Source: Polyangium spumosum
Lineage (GTDB): Bacteria; Myxococcota_A; Polyangia; Polyangiales; Polyangiaceae
Direction of reading: 5' to 3'
Length of the DNA stretch: 64,000 nucleotides
Assembly: GCF_009649845.1 (NCBI RefSeq)
Contig: NZ_WJIE01000016.1
Span: 116,315-180,314 of the forward strand
Shown here: positions 54,391 through 63,965 of the stretch, one piece after another
Position numbering within the stretch: position 1 is the first letter of the stretch
Layout: every line of letters starts with the position of its first letter
Position numbers and translations under genes: made by a program
Notes under the pieces: model-generated
What the model saw: the letters and a program-made list of their open reading frames with translations, nothing else
Database searches by the model: none
Told to the model about the DNA's origin: nothing

Positions 54391-55800
54391 TCAGCTCTTC
54401 CGCGCCGCGAGGATCTTCACGAACGAGCGCGTCGCGAAGTCCGCCGCGCCGAGCCCCGTCATCTGCTCGGCCTCGGCCTCGGTCAACGCGCCGCAGGCGA
54501 TCGCGCGCAAGAAATAGTTGAGAAGCCCCTGCCCCGTCGCGGCGTCGTCGAACACGTCGCCGAGCAACGTCGCCTGCGCGGCCTTGTCGAGGAACGCCTT
54601 GAGGCGCGCGCCCGCGGCTTCGAGCCCCTCCAGGAAAAACGCGTACACCGCGCCGTACCGCGCCGGGAGCTGCGCCGGGTGCAGATCCCATCCCTGGTAA
54701 AACCCCGTCACGAGCGAGTGCCGGATGTGGTCGTGCGCGAGCCGCCACGCCCGATGCACCACGGCCCGGTTCTCCGCGAGCTCCGCCGCCCCGAGCGTGC
54801 CTCCCTCGGGCGCGCGATGGGGCCCGATCGGCATCACGTTCGTCGCGCCGTCGGAGAGCATCACGCCCGTCCCCGCGAGCGTCACTTTCATCACGTGCTT
54901 GGCGAAGTCACACGCCGGATGCGCCATGTACTGGTGCGCCGCCGTGATCGCACATCCCGCGGTGTAGTCGTACGTCCCGAAGTGCGCGCCCGTGCATCGA
55001 CCCTTCGCCAGCGCCATGAGGTGCGGCAACGCGGCGCGACCGTCCGGCAGGAAGATCGACTGCGTCGTCTCGACCATCACCTCGAACAGGAGCGACTTCG
55101 GCGGCAGCCCGAGCGCGGCTTCGAGCGCTTCGAAGAGCGCGACGAGCGCCTCGACCTGCTCGGGCGCCGTGATCTTCGGCAGCGTCACGACAAAGCCCTC
55201 AGGCAACCGCCCGCCCATCCGGGTCACGAGCGTCGTCACGAACAGGTCGAGCGTGCGCACGCTGCGCGCGCGCAGCTCCTCGTTCAGAGGCTTGATGCGG
55301 ATGCCGAGGAACGGCGGCGCCGTCCCGTTCGCCACGGCCTCCGCGACCTGCTCGGCCGCCGCCACCGCGTGGCCGTCCTCCTCGGCGTCGGTGCGATTTC
55401 CGTAGCCGTCCTCGAAGTCGATCCGGAAGTCCTCCACGGGCTCACGCGCGAGCTTCTCGAGCACGCGCTCGTGCACGAGCCGCGCGAGGTACCCCGGCGA
55501 CCCCACGGGCGCGTCCTTGATCGCGGCCGGATCATCGGGCAGCGCGCTCGCGAACGAGAGGCCAAGCGCGCGGGCGAACGTCACGGGATCGGGCGCGTAC
55601 GCGCGCATCACGTCGAGCGCGACCTCGCCGGAGCGCTGGCACGTGCGCGCCTTGAAGAGGTGCGCACCGCCGTAGACCGTGTGCACCGGCTGCCTGCGCG
55701 AGGGCTCGCCGGGGTAGGCCAGGACGAAGTCGCGGTTCGCCTGGGCGAGCCGCGTGAGGGTGACGTGGGGGAGGTTCTCGGAGCTCAGCGACGTCTTCAC
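54391..55800 (-). CDS. malate-synthase/citrate-lyase-like TIM-barrel protein (DUF6986-like)
   Basis: 469 aa, GTG start. HpcH/citrate-lyase-type motifs: VHTVYGGAHLFKA, DFRIDFEDGYGNRTD, FLGIRIKPLN, FEVMVETTQSIF (acidic metal ligands) and GAHFGTYDYTAG. Relatives in actinobacteria sit beside allantoin genes and are annotated DUF6986. Because allantoicase products release glyoxylate, a role in condensing glyoxylate with an acyl-CoA is plausible, but this is inference. TAAGAT lies 6 nt before the start. Confidence 0.78.
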   Translation of the reverse strand: MKTSLSSENLPHVTLTRLAQANRDFVLAYPGEPSRRQPVHTVYGGAHLFKARTCQRSGEVALDVMRAYAPDPVTFARALGLSFASALPDDPAAIKDAPVGSPGYLARLVHERVLEKLAREPVEDFRIDFEDGYGNRTDAEEDGHAVAAAEQVAEAVANGTAPPFLGIRIKPLNEELRARSVRTLDLFVTTLVTRMGGRLPEGFVVTLPKITAPEQVEALVALFEALEAALGLPPKSLLFEVMVETTQSIFLPDGRAALPHLMALAKGRCTGAHFGTYDYTAGCAITAAHQYMAHPACDFAKHVMKVTLAGTGVMLSDGATNVMPIGPHRAPEGGTLGAAELAENRAVVHRAWRLAHDHIRHSLVTGFYQGWDLHPAQLPARYGAVYAFFLEGLEAAGARLKAFLDKAAQATLLGDVFDDAATGQGLLNYFLRAIACGALTEAEAEQMTGLGAADFATRSFVKILAARKS

Positions 55801-55806
55801 GCCGCC

Positions 55807-55812
55807 ATCTTA
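55807..55812 (-). promoter_or_regulatory. -10-like TAAGAT, probable leaderless promoter
   Basis: TAAGAT on the minus strand ends 6 nt before the GTG of the aldolase-like gene; no ribosome site is seen. Confidence 0.4.
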
Positions 55813-58362
55813 CGACGAGATGCGCCGCAAGGAGATCACCGGCCGGTTCGCCTCGCGCGACTTGTCGAGATCGATCACGCCCTCGAGCGCCCACCCGCTG
55901 CTCTCGCCCTCCTCGTCGACGAGGACCTGCGAGAACTCCCAGATGAACGGCCACTGCCGGATCTGCGTGTTCTCGGGGCTGCGCGCCTTCGGATCGGTGC
56001 GGACCTCGCCGTGCTCCTCCCAGAACGGCGCGAGCGCCTCCTCGAAGCGCCGCGGCGTCCAGTCCTCGCCGCCGGGCTCGACGATCTCCGTCGCCTCGAC
56101 GTAGTCCCGCCGCGCGATCGCGCGCACCAGCGCGAAGAGCTCGTTCCGGATGAGGGCGATGAACGCGCGCGTGTCGGTGGTGACGTCGAACAGCTCCTCC
56201 TTCGGCTCGGGTTTGCCCTCGACCACCGCCATCACGCGGTCGGGGTTCTTCATCCGCTCCCACTCCTCGATGAGCGAGCTGTCCACCTGCCGCACGATCG
56301 CGCCGAGGAAGATCTCCACGTCGTCGAGCTCGTCGGTCTTCTCGCGATCGGGCACCGTCTGCAGGAGCGCCTTGTACACGTCCGAGAGGTACCGCAGGAG
56401 CAGCCCTTCGCTGCGCTGCAGCTCGTACTCCTTCACGTAATCCGAGAACGACCAGAGCCCCTCGAACATCTCGCGCGCGATCGACTTCGGCCGGATGTTC
56501 TCGCGCCCGACCCACGGGTGCTTCTTCGCGAACTCGTTGAAGCTCTCGTAGATGAAGTCCGCGTTTGGCTTCGGGTACTCCATCTTGTCGAGCTCCGCGA
56601 CCCGATCCTCGAACTCCATCCCGGCTGCCTTGAGCTCGATCATCTTCTCGCGCTTCAGCTTGTCGAGCTGCTTCATCAGGAGGAGATCGGGGTTCTCGAG
56701 GATGCTCTCGACCAGCGTGAGCACGTCGAGCGCGTAGATGTCGCTGTCGCGATCGAGCAGCTCCACCGTCTCGACGAGCCAGAGCCCGAGCGCGTGGTTG
56801 ATCGTGAAGTCCTCCTGCAGGTCCGCGTTGACGCGCACCTTCCGCCCGGTCTCGTCGCGCTCGGCGAGCGGCACGAGCTCGATCACGCCGCCGCGCACGA
56901 GCGAGCGGAACATCGAGAGCGCGGTCTTCTTGTGGATCCTCCGCTGCGCGGGCGTCTCGTGCACCTCGCTCAGCAAGGTCTTCATCGCGCGGCAGCCGTC
57001 GCCCTCGCGCCCGAGCACGTTGAGCATCATCCCGTGCGAGACCGAGAAGCGCGACACGAGCGGCTCGGGCTCGCCGGCGATGAGCCTGTCGAACGTCGAT
57101 CGATCCCAGTGCACGTAACCCTTCTCGGGCGGCTTCTTGCGCACGATGCGCTTCTTCTTCACGGGGTCGTTCCCGGCCTTCGCCTCGAGCCGCAGGTTCT
57201 CGATCGCGTGCTCGGGCGCCTGCGCCACCACGGTGCCTCGATCGTCGAAGCCCTTGCGCCCCGCGCGCCCCGCGATCTGCTGGAAGTCGCGCACGCTGAG
57301 GATCGCCGTCTTCTGGCCGTCGTACTTGCAGAGCTTCGTGAAGAGCACCGTGCGGATGGGGATGTTCACGCCCACGCCGAGCGTGTCCGTCCCGCAGATG
57401 ACCTTGAGCAGCCCCTTCTGCGCGAGCTTCTCCACGAGCAGCCGGTACTTCGGCAAGAGCCCCGCGTGGTGCAGCCCGATCCCGTGGCGCACGAAGCGGC
57501 TGAACTCCTTGCCGTAGGGGCTGTCGAGCCGGACGCCCTCGAGCGCCTTCGCGATCGCGCGTTTGTCGTCCTTCGACGCGTAGTCGAGGCTCATGAGGTT
57601 CTGCGCCTCCTCGGCCGCGGCGCGTTGCGTGAAGTTGACGATGTAGATCGGCGCGCGCCCCTTCTGGACGAGGTCGTGCACGGTCTCGTGCAGCGGCGTC
57701 TCGCGGTACTCGAAGTCGAGCGGGACGGGCCGCTCGCGCGAGCGCACGAGCGCCGTCTCCTTGCCGTTCAGGTTCGTGAGGACCTTGGCGAACTGATCGG
57801 CGCCCCCGAGCGTCGCGCTCATGAGCAGGAACGTCGCCTGCGGCAGCGTGAGCAGCGGGACCTGCCACGCCACGCCGCGCTCGCGATCCGCGTAGTAATG
57901 GAACTCGTCCATGATCACATAATCGACGTCCGCGCGCTCCCCCTCGCGCAACGCGATGTTCGAGAGGATCTCGGCCGTGCAGCAGATGATCGGCGCGTCT
58001 CGGTTCACCGACGCGTCGCCCGTCATCATGCCGACGTTGTCCGGGCCGAAGTCCCGGCAGAGCGCGAAGAACTTCTCGCTCACGAGCGCCTTGATCGGAC
58101 ACGTGTAGAACGACCTCTTGCCCTGCGACATCGCGAGGAAGTGCATCGCGGTCGCCACGAGCGACTTGCCCGACCCCGTCGGGGTGTTGAGGATCACGTT
58201 CTTGCCCCCGACGATCTCGAGCAGGGCCTCCTCCTGGGCCGGGTAGAGCTCGAGCTCTTTTTCGGCGACGTAGTCGAGGAACCTGTCGAAGACGAGCGTC
58301 GGATCGACGTCGTCCGGGGCGGGAAGGCGGCTTGCCAGGGGCGTGAGCACGGCGAGCGTCAT
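55810..58362 (-). CDS. DExH-box helicase with DUF3516
   Basis: 850 aa. Helicase motifs: Walker A TPTGSGKS (60-67), DEFH (152-155), SAT (motif III), [11 protein letters not shown] and [10 protein letters not shown] (motif VI). The C-terminal half (about 560-830) matches DUF3516, found in actinobacterial and myxobacterial Ski2/Lhr-like helicases ([32 protein letters not shown]). It probably unwinds RNA or DNA; the substrate is unknown. The stop lies inside the promoter of the aldolase gene. Confidence 0.92.
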   Translation of the reverse strand: MTLAVLTPLASRLPAPDDVDPTLVFDRFLDYVAEKELELYPAQEEALLEIVGGKNVILNTPTGSGKSLVATAMHFLAMSQGKRSFYTCPIKALVSEKFFALCRDFGPDNVGMMTGDASVNRDAPIICCTAEILSNIALREGERADVDYVIMDEFHYYADRERGVAWQVPLLTLPQATFLLMSATLGGADQFAKVLTNLNGKETALVRSRERPVPLDFEYRETPLHETVHDLVQKGRAPIYIVNFTQRAAAEEAQNLMSLDYASKDDKRAIAKALEGVRLDSPYGKEFSRFVRHGIGLHHAGLLPKYRLLVEKLAQKGLLKVICGTDTLGVGVNIPIRTVLFTKLCKYDGQKTAILSVRDFQQIAGRAGRKGFDDRGTVVAQAPEHAIENLRLEAKAGNDPVKKKRIVRKKPPEKGYVHWDRSTFDRLIAGEPEPLVSRFSVSHGMMLNVLGREGDGCRAMKTLLSEVHETPAQRRIHKKTALSMFRSLVRGGVIELVPLAERDETGRKVRVNADLQEDFTINHALGLWLVETVELLDRDSDIYALDVLTLVESILENPDLLLMKQLDKLKREKMIELKAAGMEFEDRVAELDKMEYPKPNADFIYESFNEFAKKHPWVGRENIRPKSIAREMFEGLWSFSDYVKEYELQRSEGLLLRYLSDVYKALLQTVPDREKTDELDDVEIFLGAIVRQVDSSLIEEWERMKNPDRVMAVVEGKPEPKEELFDVTTDTRAFIALIRNELFALVRAIARRDYVEATEIVEPGGEDWTPRRFEEALAPFWEEHGEVRTDPKARSPENTQIRQWPFIWEFSQVLVDEEGESSGWALEGVIDLDKSREANRPVISLRRISS

Positions 58363-58558
58363 GCCATAAAAGAGCTTCGGGGGCTTGCGCTGGAAAACCT
58401 GCTTGGCGACGAGGGGTTGGTTGCGCTACCCCCCAAAGGGTGCGGCAGCCGCAGGCGAAGGACGTGAACGGACGATCGGAAGGTGGCGCTGGCTCGGCGA
58501 TCCGAGGCATCATGGCCGAGCGGAGCACGTGGATCGTGAAAGGCCCGGGAGGGAGCGC

Positions 58559-59401
58559 GTGAGCGCGGACAATCGCGAGGGAGCAGGCCCGTCGAACGGG
58601 GCACCGGCAGAGACGGGCACGCCCGCTGCGCCGAGCGCCGAAGGCGAGAACGTGATCACCTCGCACGGCGAGCGTGAAGCACGCGCGTACGTCGCGCCGA
58701 TCGAGGTGCCGAAGCGCCGGCAACGGCTGAAGACGATGGACATGGCGAAGGTGCGGATCTCGGCCGACATGAAGGTCGAGATCGCGGACCCGCGCCACAT
58801 GCCGACGACGAAGATGGAGCTGCCCCCCGGCGGCCTCCGTCCGCCGCCGCCGCCACAAGCCGAGATCGCCGACCCGACCTCGAGCCCGTGGACCACGAGC
58901 GGCGGCATCGATCGCTCGATGTTGCCCTCCGCGTCGCTCGGCCCCGCGACGCCCGCGCCCGGCACGCGCCCCGCGGCGACGCAGTCCTCGCAGGACGAGG
59001 ACGAAGGCGGGCGCAGCATCGGGATCTGGATCGGCGTGGTGCTCGTCGCCGCGTTGCTCGGCGGCGGTGCGGCGTATCTCCTGCGTGGCAAGGTGTCGAG
59101 CAACGGCCAGGGCGCGGGCGTCTCGTCGAGCGCGCCGATCGCGGTGACGGTGCCGACGACGCCGGGCGCGATCCCGCTGCCGCCGGTGACGACCGCGCAA
59201 CCTTCCGAGCCGACGCCGGAAGAGCCCACGCCGGAAGAGCCTGCGCCCGAGGAGGCGACGACGGCGACGCCCCCGACGCAAGCGCAGCCGGGGATCAAGC
59301 CGGTGACGACCGCGCGCAAACCACCAACGACCAAGACGACGACGCCGACCCCCACTGCCGCGCCGACGCCGACGACCTCGTCGCGTCCGCGGCTTTTCTA
59401 G
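58559..59401 (+). CDS. proline-rich single-pass membrane protein
   Basis: 280 aa from GTG 58559, with GGGAGGGAG just upstream. A cytoplasmic N-terminal part (1-155) is Pro-rich; one TM helix (SIGIWIGVVLVAALLGGGAAYLL, about 156-178) is followed by an external Thr/Pro/Glu-rich tail with PTPEEPTPEEPAPEE. No domain recognised. The type resembles kinase-associated or TonB-like spacer proteins. Confidence 0.65.
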   Translation: MSADNREGAGPSNGAPAETGTPAAPSAEGENVITSHGEREARAYVAPIEVPKRRQRLKTMDMAKVRISADMKVEIADPRHMPTTKMELPPGGLRPPPPPQAEIADPTSSPWTTSGGIDRSMLPSASLGPATPAPGTRPAATQSSQDEDEGGRSIGIWIGVVLVAALLGGGAAYLLRGKVSSNGQGAGVSSSAPIAVTVPTTPGAIPLPPVTTAQPSEPTPEEPTPEEPAPEEATTATPPTQAQPGIKPVTTARKPPTTKTTTPTPTAAPTPTTSSRPRLF

Positions 59402-59422
59402 AGAGCTTCGGGAGGGATGAGC

Positions 59423-60376
59423 ATGCGAACCAAGGCACTGCTTTCGACGATGAGCGCCGCGCTCCTCCTCGCGAGCGCTTCCCCTGCATTTGCGGACGAC
59501 ACAGCGCGCGCGGCCGAGCTGTTCGCGACGGGCAACAAGCTCTTCGACGAGCAGAAGTGGGCCGAGGCGGAGGCGGCGTACCAGGCCGCGTGGGATCTTC
59601 GAAAGAGCTTCGATCTCGCGGGCAACCTGGGCGACGTGGAGATGACGCTGGGCCAGCACCGCGACGCGGCGGAGCACCTGACGTACGCGCTGGAGGAGTT
59701 CCCTGCGGGCGGGAAGCCCGAGGTGCGCGAGGCGCTTCTGAAGCGCCTGGACGAGGCGAAGCAGCACATCGGTACGGTGACGATCGGCACGAACATCGGC
59801 GGAGCGAAGCTCTACGTCGACGGCCGGTTCGTGGGGCAAGCGCCGCTGGCAAAGCCGGTCTTCGTGGACCCGGGCAAGCGGGTGATCGAAGCGAAGCTGC
59901 CAGGGCACGACGACGTGTTGAAGACGGTCGACGTGGAGAAGGCGCAGGCGCAGGAGGTGAACCTGGTGCTGGCGCCGAAGATCGGCGGGGCGCCGGGGGG
60001 GAAGAGCAAGGTGTTGATCGGCGTGGGTGGGGGGCTCGCGCTGGTGGGGATTGGGACGGGGATTGGGCTTTTGGTGGCGGGGAGTGGCGCGAGCAGCGAC
60101 GCTGCCGACCTGCGCAAGACGCTTGTCCCCGGTGATTGCTTCGGCCCCACGGATCCCGCCAAGGTCGCGAGCTGCACGGAGCTCCAGGACAGGTTGGAGA
60201 CGAAGGACACGTTCACGAACGTGGGCATTCCGCTGCTCGTCGCGGGTGGCGTGATCGCGGCGGGGACCATCGTGTATGCAGTCCTGCCCAGGAAGAAGGC
60301 TACCACGGTGGGCCTGGTGGTCGCGCCCGTCGTGGCGCCGACGTTCTCGGGGCTCTTCGCGTCTGGTCGATTCTAA
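59423..60376 (+). CDS. TPR-PEGA domain membrane protein
   Basis: 317 aa from ATG 59423 (GGGAGGG at ideal spacing; ATG 59417 adds two residues). Signal peptide about 1-25, TPR-like repeats about 30-115, then a PEGA domain (GGAKLYVDGRFVGQAPL, about 130-185), two hydrophobic helices (about 195-215 and 275-295), and C-terminal GLFASGRF. PEGA proteins are surface/secretion-associated. A truncated paralogue ends the window on the other strand (63585-63870). Confidence 0.85.
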   Translation: MRTKALLSTMSAALLLASASPAFADDTARAAELFATGNKLFDEQKWAEAEAAYQAAWDLRKSFDLAGNLGDVEMTLGQHRDAAEHLTYALEEFPAGGKPEVREALLKRLDEAKQHIGTVTIGTNIGGAKLYVDGRFVGQAPLAKPVFVDPGKRVIEAKLPGHDDVLKTVDVEKAQAQEVNLVLAPKIGGAPGGKSKVLIGVGGGLALVGIGTGIGLLVAGSGASSDAADLRKTLVPGDCFGPTDPAKVASCTELQDRLETKDTFTNVGIPLLVAGGVIAAGTIVYAVLPRKKATTVGLVVAPVVAPTFSGLFASGRF

Positions 60377-60419
60377 TCGTCAGTTGCGCGAACGAAGCTC
60401 GACGCGCGGCTTCCGATCC

Positions 60420-60425
60420 TAAACT
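60420..60425 (+). promoter_or_regulatory. -10-like TAAACT upstream of PGRS lipoprotein gene
   Basis: TAAACT lies 35 nt before the ATG at 60461, with a GGAG ribosome site between. No convincing -35 is seen. Confidence 0.3.
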
Positions 60426-60460
60426 CATTCTTGCCTGACTTGACGCACAGGAGACGTTTC

Positions 60461-61996
60461 ATGCGCACCCTGCACAAGACCCTTGCTTCTCTCGGGATCC
60501 TGGCGACAACGGCCCTTGGGCACCTCGCGGGGTGCTCCAACGACGCAGAGAACTGCGATCTCAACTATGCGTGTCGAGGTTCGGATGTCCCTCCGGTGCC
60601 ACCGGGGTGCGAGAAGTCGCCGAGCGAAGACCCAGACGTGCTCCGTGATGCTTGCGGGTTCTTCGTGGGCGCCGCGAAGGGCGACGACAGCAACCCGAAC
60701 GCAGGTACCGAGGCTACCCCCTTCAGGACGCTGGGAGCAGCACTCGCCGCAGCAAAAGGGAAGGCGAGTCGCATCTACCTGTGTGGTGACTATGCCGAGC
60801 GCGTCGACGTGCCGGCAGGAATGTCGATCTTCGGCGGACTCGATTGCTCGAATGCCGAGTGGAGATACGACGCGAGCAAGAAGGCGAAGATCAACCCCGC
60901 GGCGCCTGCGTCCCCGGAGGAGGTGCAAGCCTCCCTGCGGGTCGTCGGGAGTGGTATCACCCAGCTCGAGGATCTTCGTATCGAGGCGGCGAATGCCACG
61001 TTGCCCGGAGGTTCGTCGATCGCCGTGATCGTGAACGGCGCGACGGTGGATTTCGCGCGGACCGAGGTCATCGCCAGAGACGGCGCTGCGGGCGAGCAGG
61101 GCGCCACGCCGACCGACGACATTGGCCCCACGAACGCGGACGACCCCCTGATCCGCGGGAACCCCGGGCAGAACGCTTGCATGGGTGGTGCCGGCGGAAA
61201 CCCAGGCGCCATGCCGAAAGTCAACCCCATTTGCGGCGAGTCCTCCGGCGGCAAGGGTGGCAATGGGCAGGAGACCACGGGCGACGCAGGCGGGGATGGC
61301 GTTCCCGCGCCCACTCCCAATCCGAGCAATAGGGGGATCGGCGGCCTCGGAGACACCGGCGCGGAGGATTGCGAGCTCGGCCAGCCGGGCGCCAACGGCA
61401 CGAGCCTCGGTGATGGTGCAGGGGCGCAGGGCGACGGCTCGCTCGACGCGACCAAGGGATACGCCGGCGAGAGTGGAACGCCTGGGATGAAGGGCACGGT
61501 CGGGCAGGGTGGCGGCGGCGGCGGTGGCTCGAAAGGCAAGACATCCTGCTTCGGCGCGAGCGGCGGCAGCGGTGGGGCTGGTGGCTGCGGCGGCAATGGC
61601 GGGCTCGGAGGAATGCCGGGGGGAGCGAGCATTGGGATCGTGGGTATCGGAGCCACGATGTCGTTCAATATGGTCGACATCATCACAGGTACCGGTGGCA
61701 AGGGCGGGGACGGCGGTTTTGGGCAGGCCGGCGGGCTCGGCGGCAACCCGGGCAACGGCGGCAACGGCGCGAGCAGCCCTCCGACGCCCCCAGGTTGCAA
61801 TGGCGGCAAGGGTGGCAACGGCGGCAACGGTGGCACGGGCGGCGGCGGCCGCGGCGGTCACTCGATCGGCATCGCGTCGAAGGGCGGCAACGTCTCGCAG
61901 GAGGGCGTCACCATCATGACGGGCAGTCCTGGCAACGGCGGCAACGGCGGCACCGCCGCGGCCGGCCTCAACACCCCGACGCACACCTTCCCCTGA
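60461..61996 (+). CDS. glycine-rich (PGRS-like) surface lipoprotein, copy 1
   Basis: 511 aa from ATG 60461 (GGAG 9-12 nt upstream). The lipobox HLAGC is followed by a Cys-containing domain and a pectin-lyase-like segment (AGTEATPFRTLGAALAAA, GDYAERVDVPAGMSIFGGLDC), then a long Gly/Asn/Ala region (about 215-511) with GGKGGNGG, GGSGGAGG and GGNGGTGGGG motifs like mycobacterial PE-PGRS. Likely a lipid-anchored surface protein; function unknown. Paralogue in inverted orientation at 62039. Confidence 0.85.
   Translation: MRTLHKTLASLGILATTALGHLAGCSNDAENCDLNYACRGSDVPPVPPGCEKSPSEDPDVLRDACGFFVGAAKGDDSNPNAGTEATPFRTLGAALAAAKGKASRIYLCGDYAERVDVPAGMSIFGGLDCSNAEWRYDASKKAKINPAAPASPEEVQASLRVVGSGITQLEDLRIEAANATLPGGSSIAVIVNGATVDFARTEVIARDGAAGEQGATPTDDIGPTNADDPLIRGNPGQNACMGGAGGNPGAMPKVNPICGESSGGKGGNGQETTGDAGGDGVPAPTPNPSNRGIGGLGDTGAEDCELGQPGANGTSLGDGAGAQGDGSLDATKGYAGESGTPGMKGTVGQGGGGGGGSKGKTSCFGASGGSGGAGGCGGNGGLGGMPGGASIGIVGIGATMSFNMVDIITGTGGKGGDGGFGQAGGLGGNPGNGGNGASSPPTPPGCNGGKGGNGGNGGTGGGGRGGHSIGIASKGGNVSQEGVTIMTGSPGNGGNGGTAAAGLNTPTHTFP
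61840..61888 (+). repeat. left arm of PGRS inverted repeat
   Basis: About 49 bp (starting CGGCGGCGGC and ending near GAAGGGCGG) is repeated in opposite orientation at 62149-62197, inside the paralogous gene. Confidence 0.8.
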
Positions 61997-62038
61997 TCCG
62001 GCAGACGGACCCCTCGTCCCATATCCAGCGGGCCTGAT

Positions 62039-63568
62039 TCAGGGGAACGCGTGCGTCGGCGCCCCAACGCCTGCCATAGCTCCCCCGCCCGCTCCTCCCA
62101 GACCTGCGCCACCGGTCGTGATCGTCGCTCCCATCTCGGACACGTTCCCGCCCTTCGACGCGATGCCGATCGAGTGACCGCCGCGGCCGCCGCCGCCGGT
62201 GCCGCCGTTACCGCCATTGCCGCCCCTGCCGCCATTGCAGGCCGGACTGGTGGCACCGGGGTTCGGTGCCCCATAGCCGCCGGTCCCCCCGTTTCCTCCA
62301 ATCCCACCCGTCTGCCCAAACCCGCCATCCCCACCCTGGCCGCCATTGCCTGCTGTGATATCCACGGCATCGAAGCGCAGTGTGGCGTTGATCGCGACGA
62401 CACCGACGCTGGAGCCACCAGATAACCCGCCGAGACCGCCACTTCCTGCGCACCCCCCTGCGCCGCCGCTGCCGCCGCTGGCCCCATTGCAGTTGATGCT
62501 CCCCTTCGCCCCACCACCGCCGCCGCCACCTTGGCCTGGCGTCCCAGCGGTCCCTGGCATGCCAGAGGCGCCGACGTATCCCTTGGTGGCGTCGAGGATG
62601 CCGTCAGCGGTCGCGCCGGCGCCCTCGTCGCCTTCACTGCCATTGGACCCTTCGTACCCCTTCTGGCACTGCACCGCCCCCTCGCCAACCCCGCCCATCC
62701 CGAACCCAGCGACCACGGGAAGGCCGTCATCCCCTTGGCCTCCGTCCACGACATCAAAGCCCGTCCCGCCCCTGCCGCCGATCGCCGTGGTGCAAAGCAT
62801 GTTGACCTTCGGCTGACCGCCGGGGTTTCCCATCGAGCCGCCCATGCAGGCGCTCTGGCCGTTGTTACCGATAATTGCAGGATCGCTCGGATCCTCGGGG
62901 CCGATGTCGTCCGTCGGCGTCGCGCCCTGCGCGCCTGCGGCCCCGCTCCCCGCGACGATCTTGGTTCGCGCGAAATCCACGGTCGTGGCGTGAACGATGA
63001 CTGCAATCGAAGAGCCCCCAGGAAAACCCGCGTCGGAGGCGCGCACGACGACGTCCTCGATCTGACTCGCCCCCTTCCCCATCACCCGCAGGGACGCCTG
63101 CACCTCACCCGGCCCCGGCGTCGCCGGGTGGATCGCGGCCCCGGTCGCCGCATCGTACTTCCACGCGCCATCCACGCAGGAAAACCCACCGAACACGGAC
63201 ACGCCTCCCGGCAGGTCCACGCGCTCCGCATAGACGCCGTCGGCGCAAGCATAGATGCGAGCCTTCGCGACCTTCGCGGCATCCACCGCCTTGCCGAGCG
63301 TCTTGAAAGGTTTCTCCGCGGTGCCGGCGTTCGCGTCGTCTCCGTTCGCCGAAACGAAGAATCCGCATTCATTCCGAATCACGTCTGGATTGCTGCTGGG
63401 GGAATCGGTGCACCCCGGCGGCGGCCCCACGACGAACGGCGCGTCCTCCTCCGAGCAGACGTTGGTGCGGCTGCAACTCTCTGCATCCGCCGAGCAACCC
63501 GCCATCTGCCAGAAGCCCGCTGCAATCACAATACCCAGGGAAGCGACGGTCGTGTGACGTGTGCGCAT
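62039..63568 (-). CDS. glycine-rich (PGRS-like) surface lipoprotein, copy 2
   Basis: 509 aa from ATG 63568 (GAGGAGAT upstream). Same plan as copy 1: lipobox QMAGC, Cys domain with GTAEKPFKTLGKAVDAA, FGGFSCVDG, TPTDDIGP, then Gly-rich repeats ending in GGRGGHSIGIASKGGNV and a terminal THAFP (copy 1 ends THTFP). The two genes are convergent with 42 bp between, an inverted duplication. Confidence 0.85.
   Translation of the reverse strand: MRTRHTTVASLGIVIAAGFWQMAGCSADAESCSRTNVCSEEDAPFVVGPPPGCTDSPSSNPDVIRNECGFFVSANGDDANAGTAEKPFKTLGKAVDAAKVAKARIYACADGVYAERVDLPGGVSVFGGFSCVDGAWKYDAATGAAIHPATPGPGEVQASLRVMGKGASQIEDVVVRASDAGFPGGSSIAVIVHATTVDFARTKIVAGSGAAGAQGATPTDDIGPEDPSDPAIIGNNGQSACMGGSMGNPGGQPKVNMLCTTAIGGRGGTGFDVVDGGQGDDGLPVVAGFGMGGVGEGAVQCQKGYEGSNGSEGDEGAGATADGILDATKGYVGASGMPGTAGTPGQGGGGGGGAKGSINCNGASGGSGGAGGCAGSGGLGGLSGGSSVGVVAINATLRFDAVDITAGNGGQGGDGGFGQTGGIGGNGGTGGYGAPNPGATSPACNGGRGGNGGNGGTGGGGRGGHSIGIASKGGNVSEMGATITTGGAGLGGAGGGAMAGVGAPTHAFP
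62149..62197 (-). repeat. right arm of PGRS inverted repeat
   Basis: Inverted copy of 61840-61888 with near-perfect identity over about 49 bp. The arms are about 260 bp apart and could support hairpin formation or inversion. Confidence 0.8.
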
Positions 63569-63584
63569 GAGCGTATCTCCTCGT

Positions 63585-63870
63585 TCAGAACTGGCCACTC
63601 GCCGCGATCCCCGCGAACGTGGGCGTCACCGAAGGCACCAGGACGAATCCCGTCGCGGCGCGCTTCTTCGCCGGCCACAACGCGTAGACCACCGTGCCCA
63701 CCGCGAGCACGCCGCCCGCGACGAGCGCCCCCGTGCCGACGTTGAAAAACGTGTCTTTCCGTTGCAGCGTGCTGAGCAACGTCGCGCAGTTGGCCCTGTT
63801 TGCGGCGTGATCCGGATGCGAGGGATCGCAGGCCATGTCCGGCATGGCGTCGTCGAGCGCATCCGCTTCC
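63585..63870 (-). pseudogene. truncated PEGA-type protein (paralogue of 59423-60376)
   Basis: The frame ends in VPSVTPTFAGIAASGQF and includes DTFFNVGTGALVAGGVLAVGTVVYALWPAKK, clearly matching the C-terminus of the PEGA protein (DTFTNVGIPLLVAGGVIAAGTIVYAVLPRKK). The match stops near EADALDD at about 63865. Upstream residues derive from the IS end, so the signal peptide, TPR and PEGA parts are gone. Insertion of the mobile element probably destroyed it. Confidence 0.75.
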
Positions 63871-63888
63871 TTGGGTACAGACCGGCTA

Positions 63889-63925
63889 CCTGGGTGACAG
63901 GGTAGACCGGGAGCCTGGGTGACAG
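63889..63925. repeat. direct repeat CCTGGGTGACAG at IS end
   Basis: Two identical 12-bp copies with a 25-bp period. They may be the terminal transposase-binding site. Confidence 0.7.
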
Positions 63926-63945
63926 TTAGTTGCCCCACGGTCGAC

Positions 63946-63961
63946 AGGTCTGGCGAGACCT
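63946..63961. other. hairpin before transposase start
   Basis: AGGTCT GGCG AGACCT forms a 6-bp stem ending 4 nt before the ATG at 63966. In transcripts reading in from outside, it could mask translation initiation, as described for some IS elements. Confidence 0.4.
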
Positions 63962-63965
63962 GGGC

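Noticed and set aside
58464..58562. Possible 32-codon ORF (GTG start) overlapping the proline-rich gene start
   Set aside because: Too short and without other support, though the GTGA overlap is curious.
55532..59908. Very long open frame on the minus strand (1458 codons)
   Set aside because: It is an effect of high GC: its translation is Arg/Pro/Ala-rich and it overlaps the clear helicase and PEGA genes in other frames.
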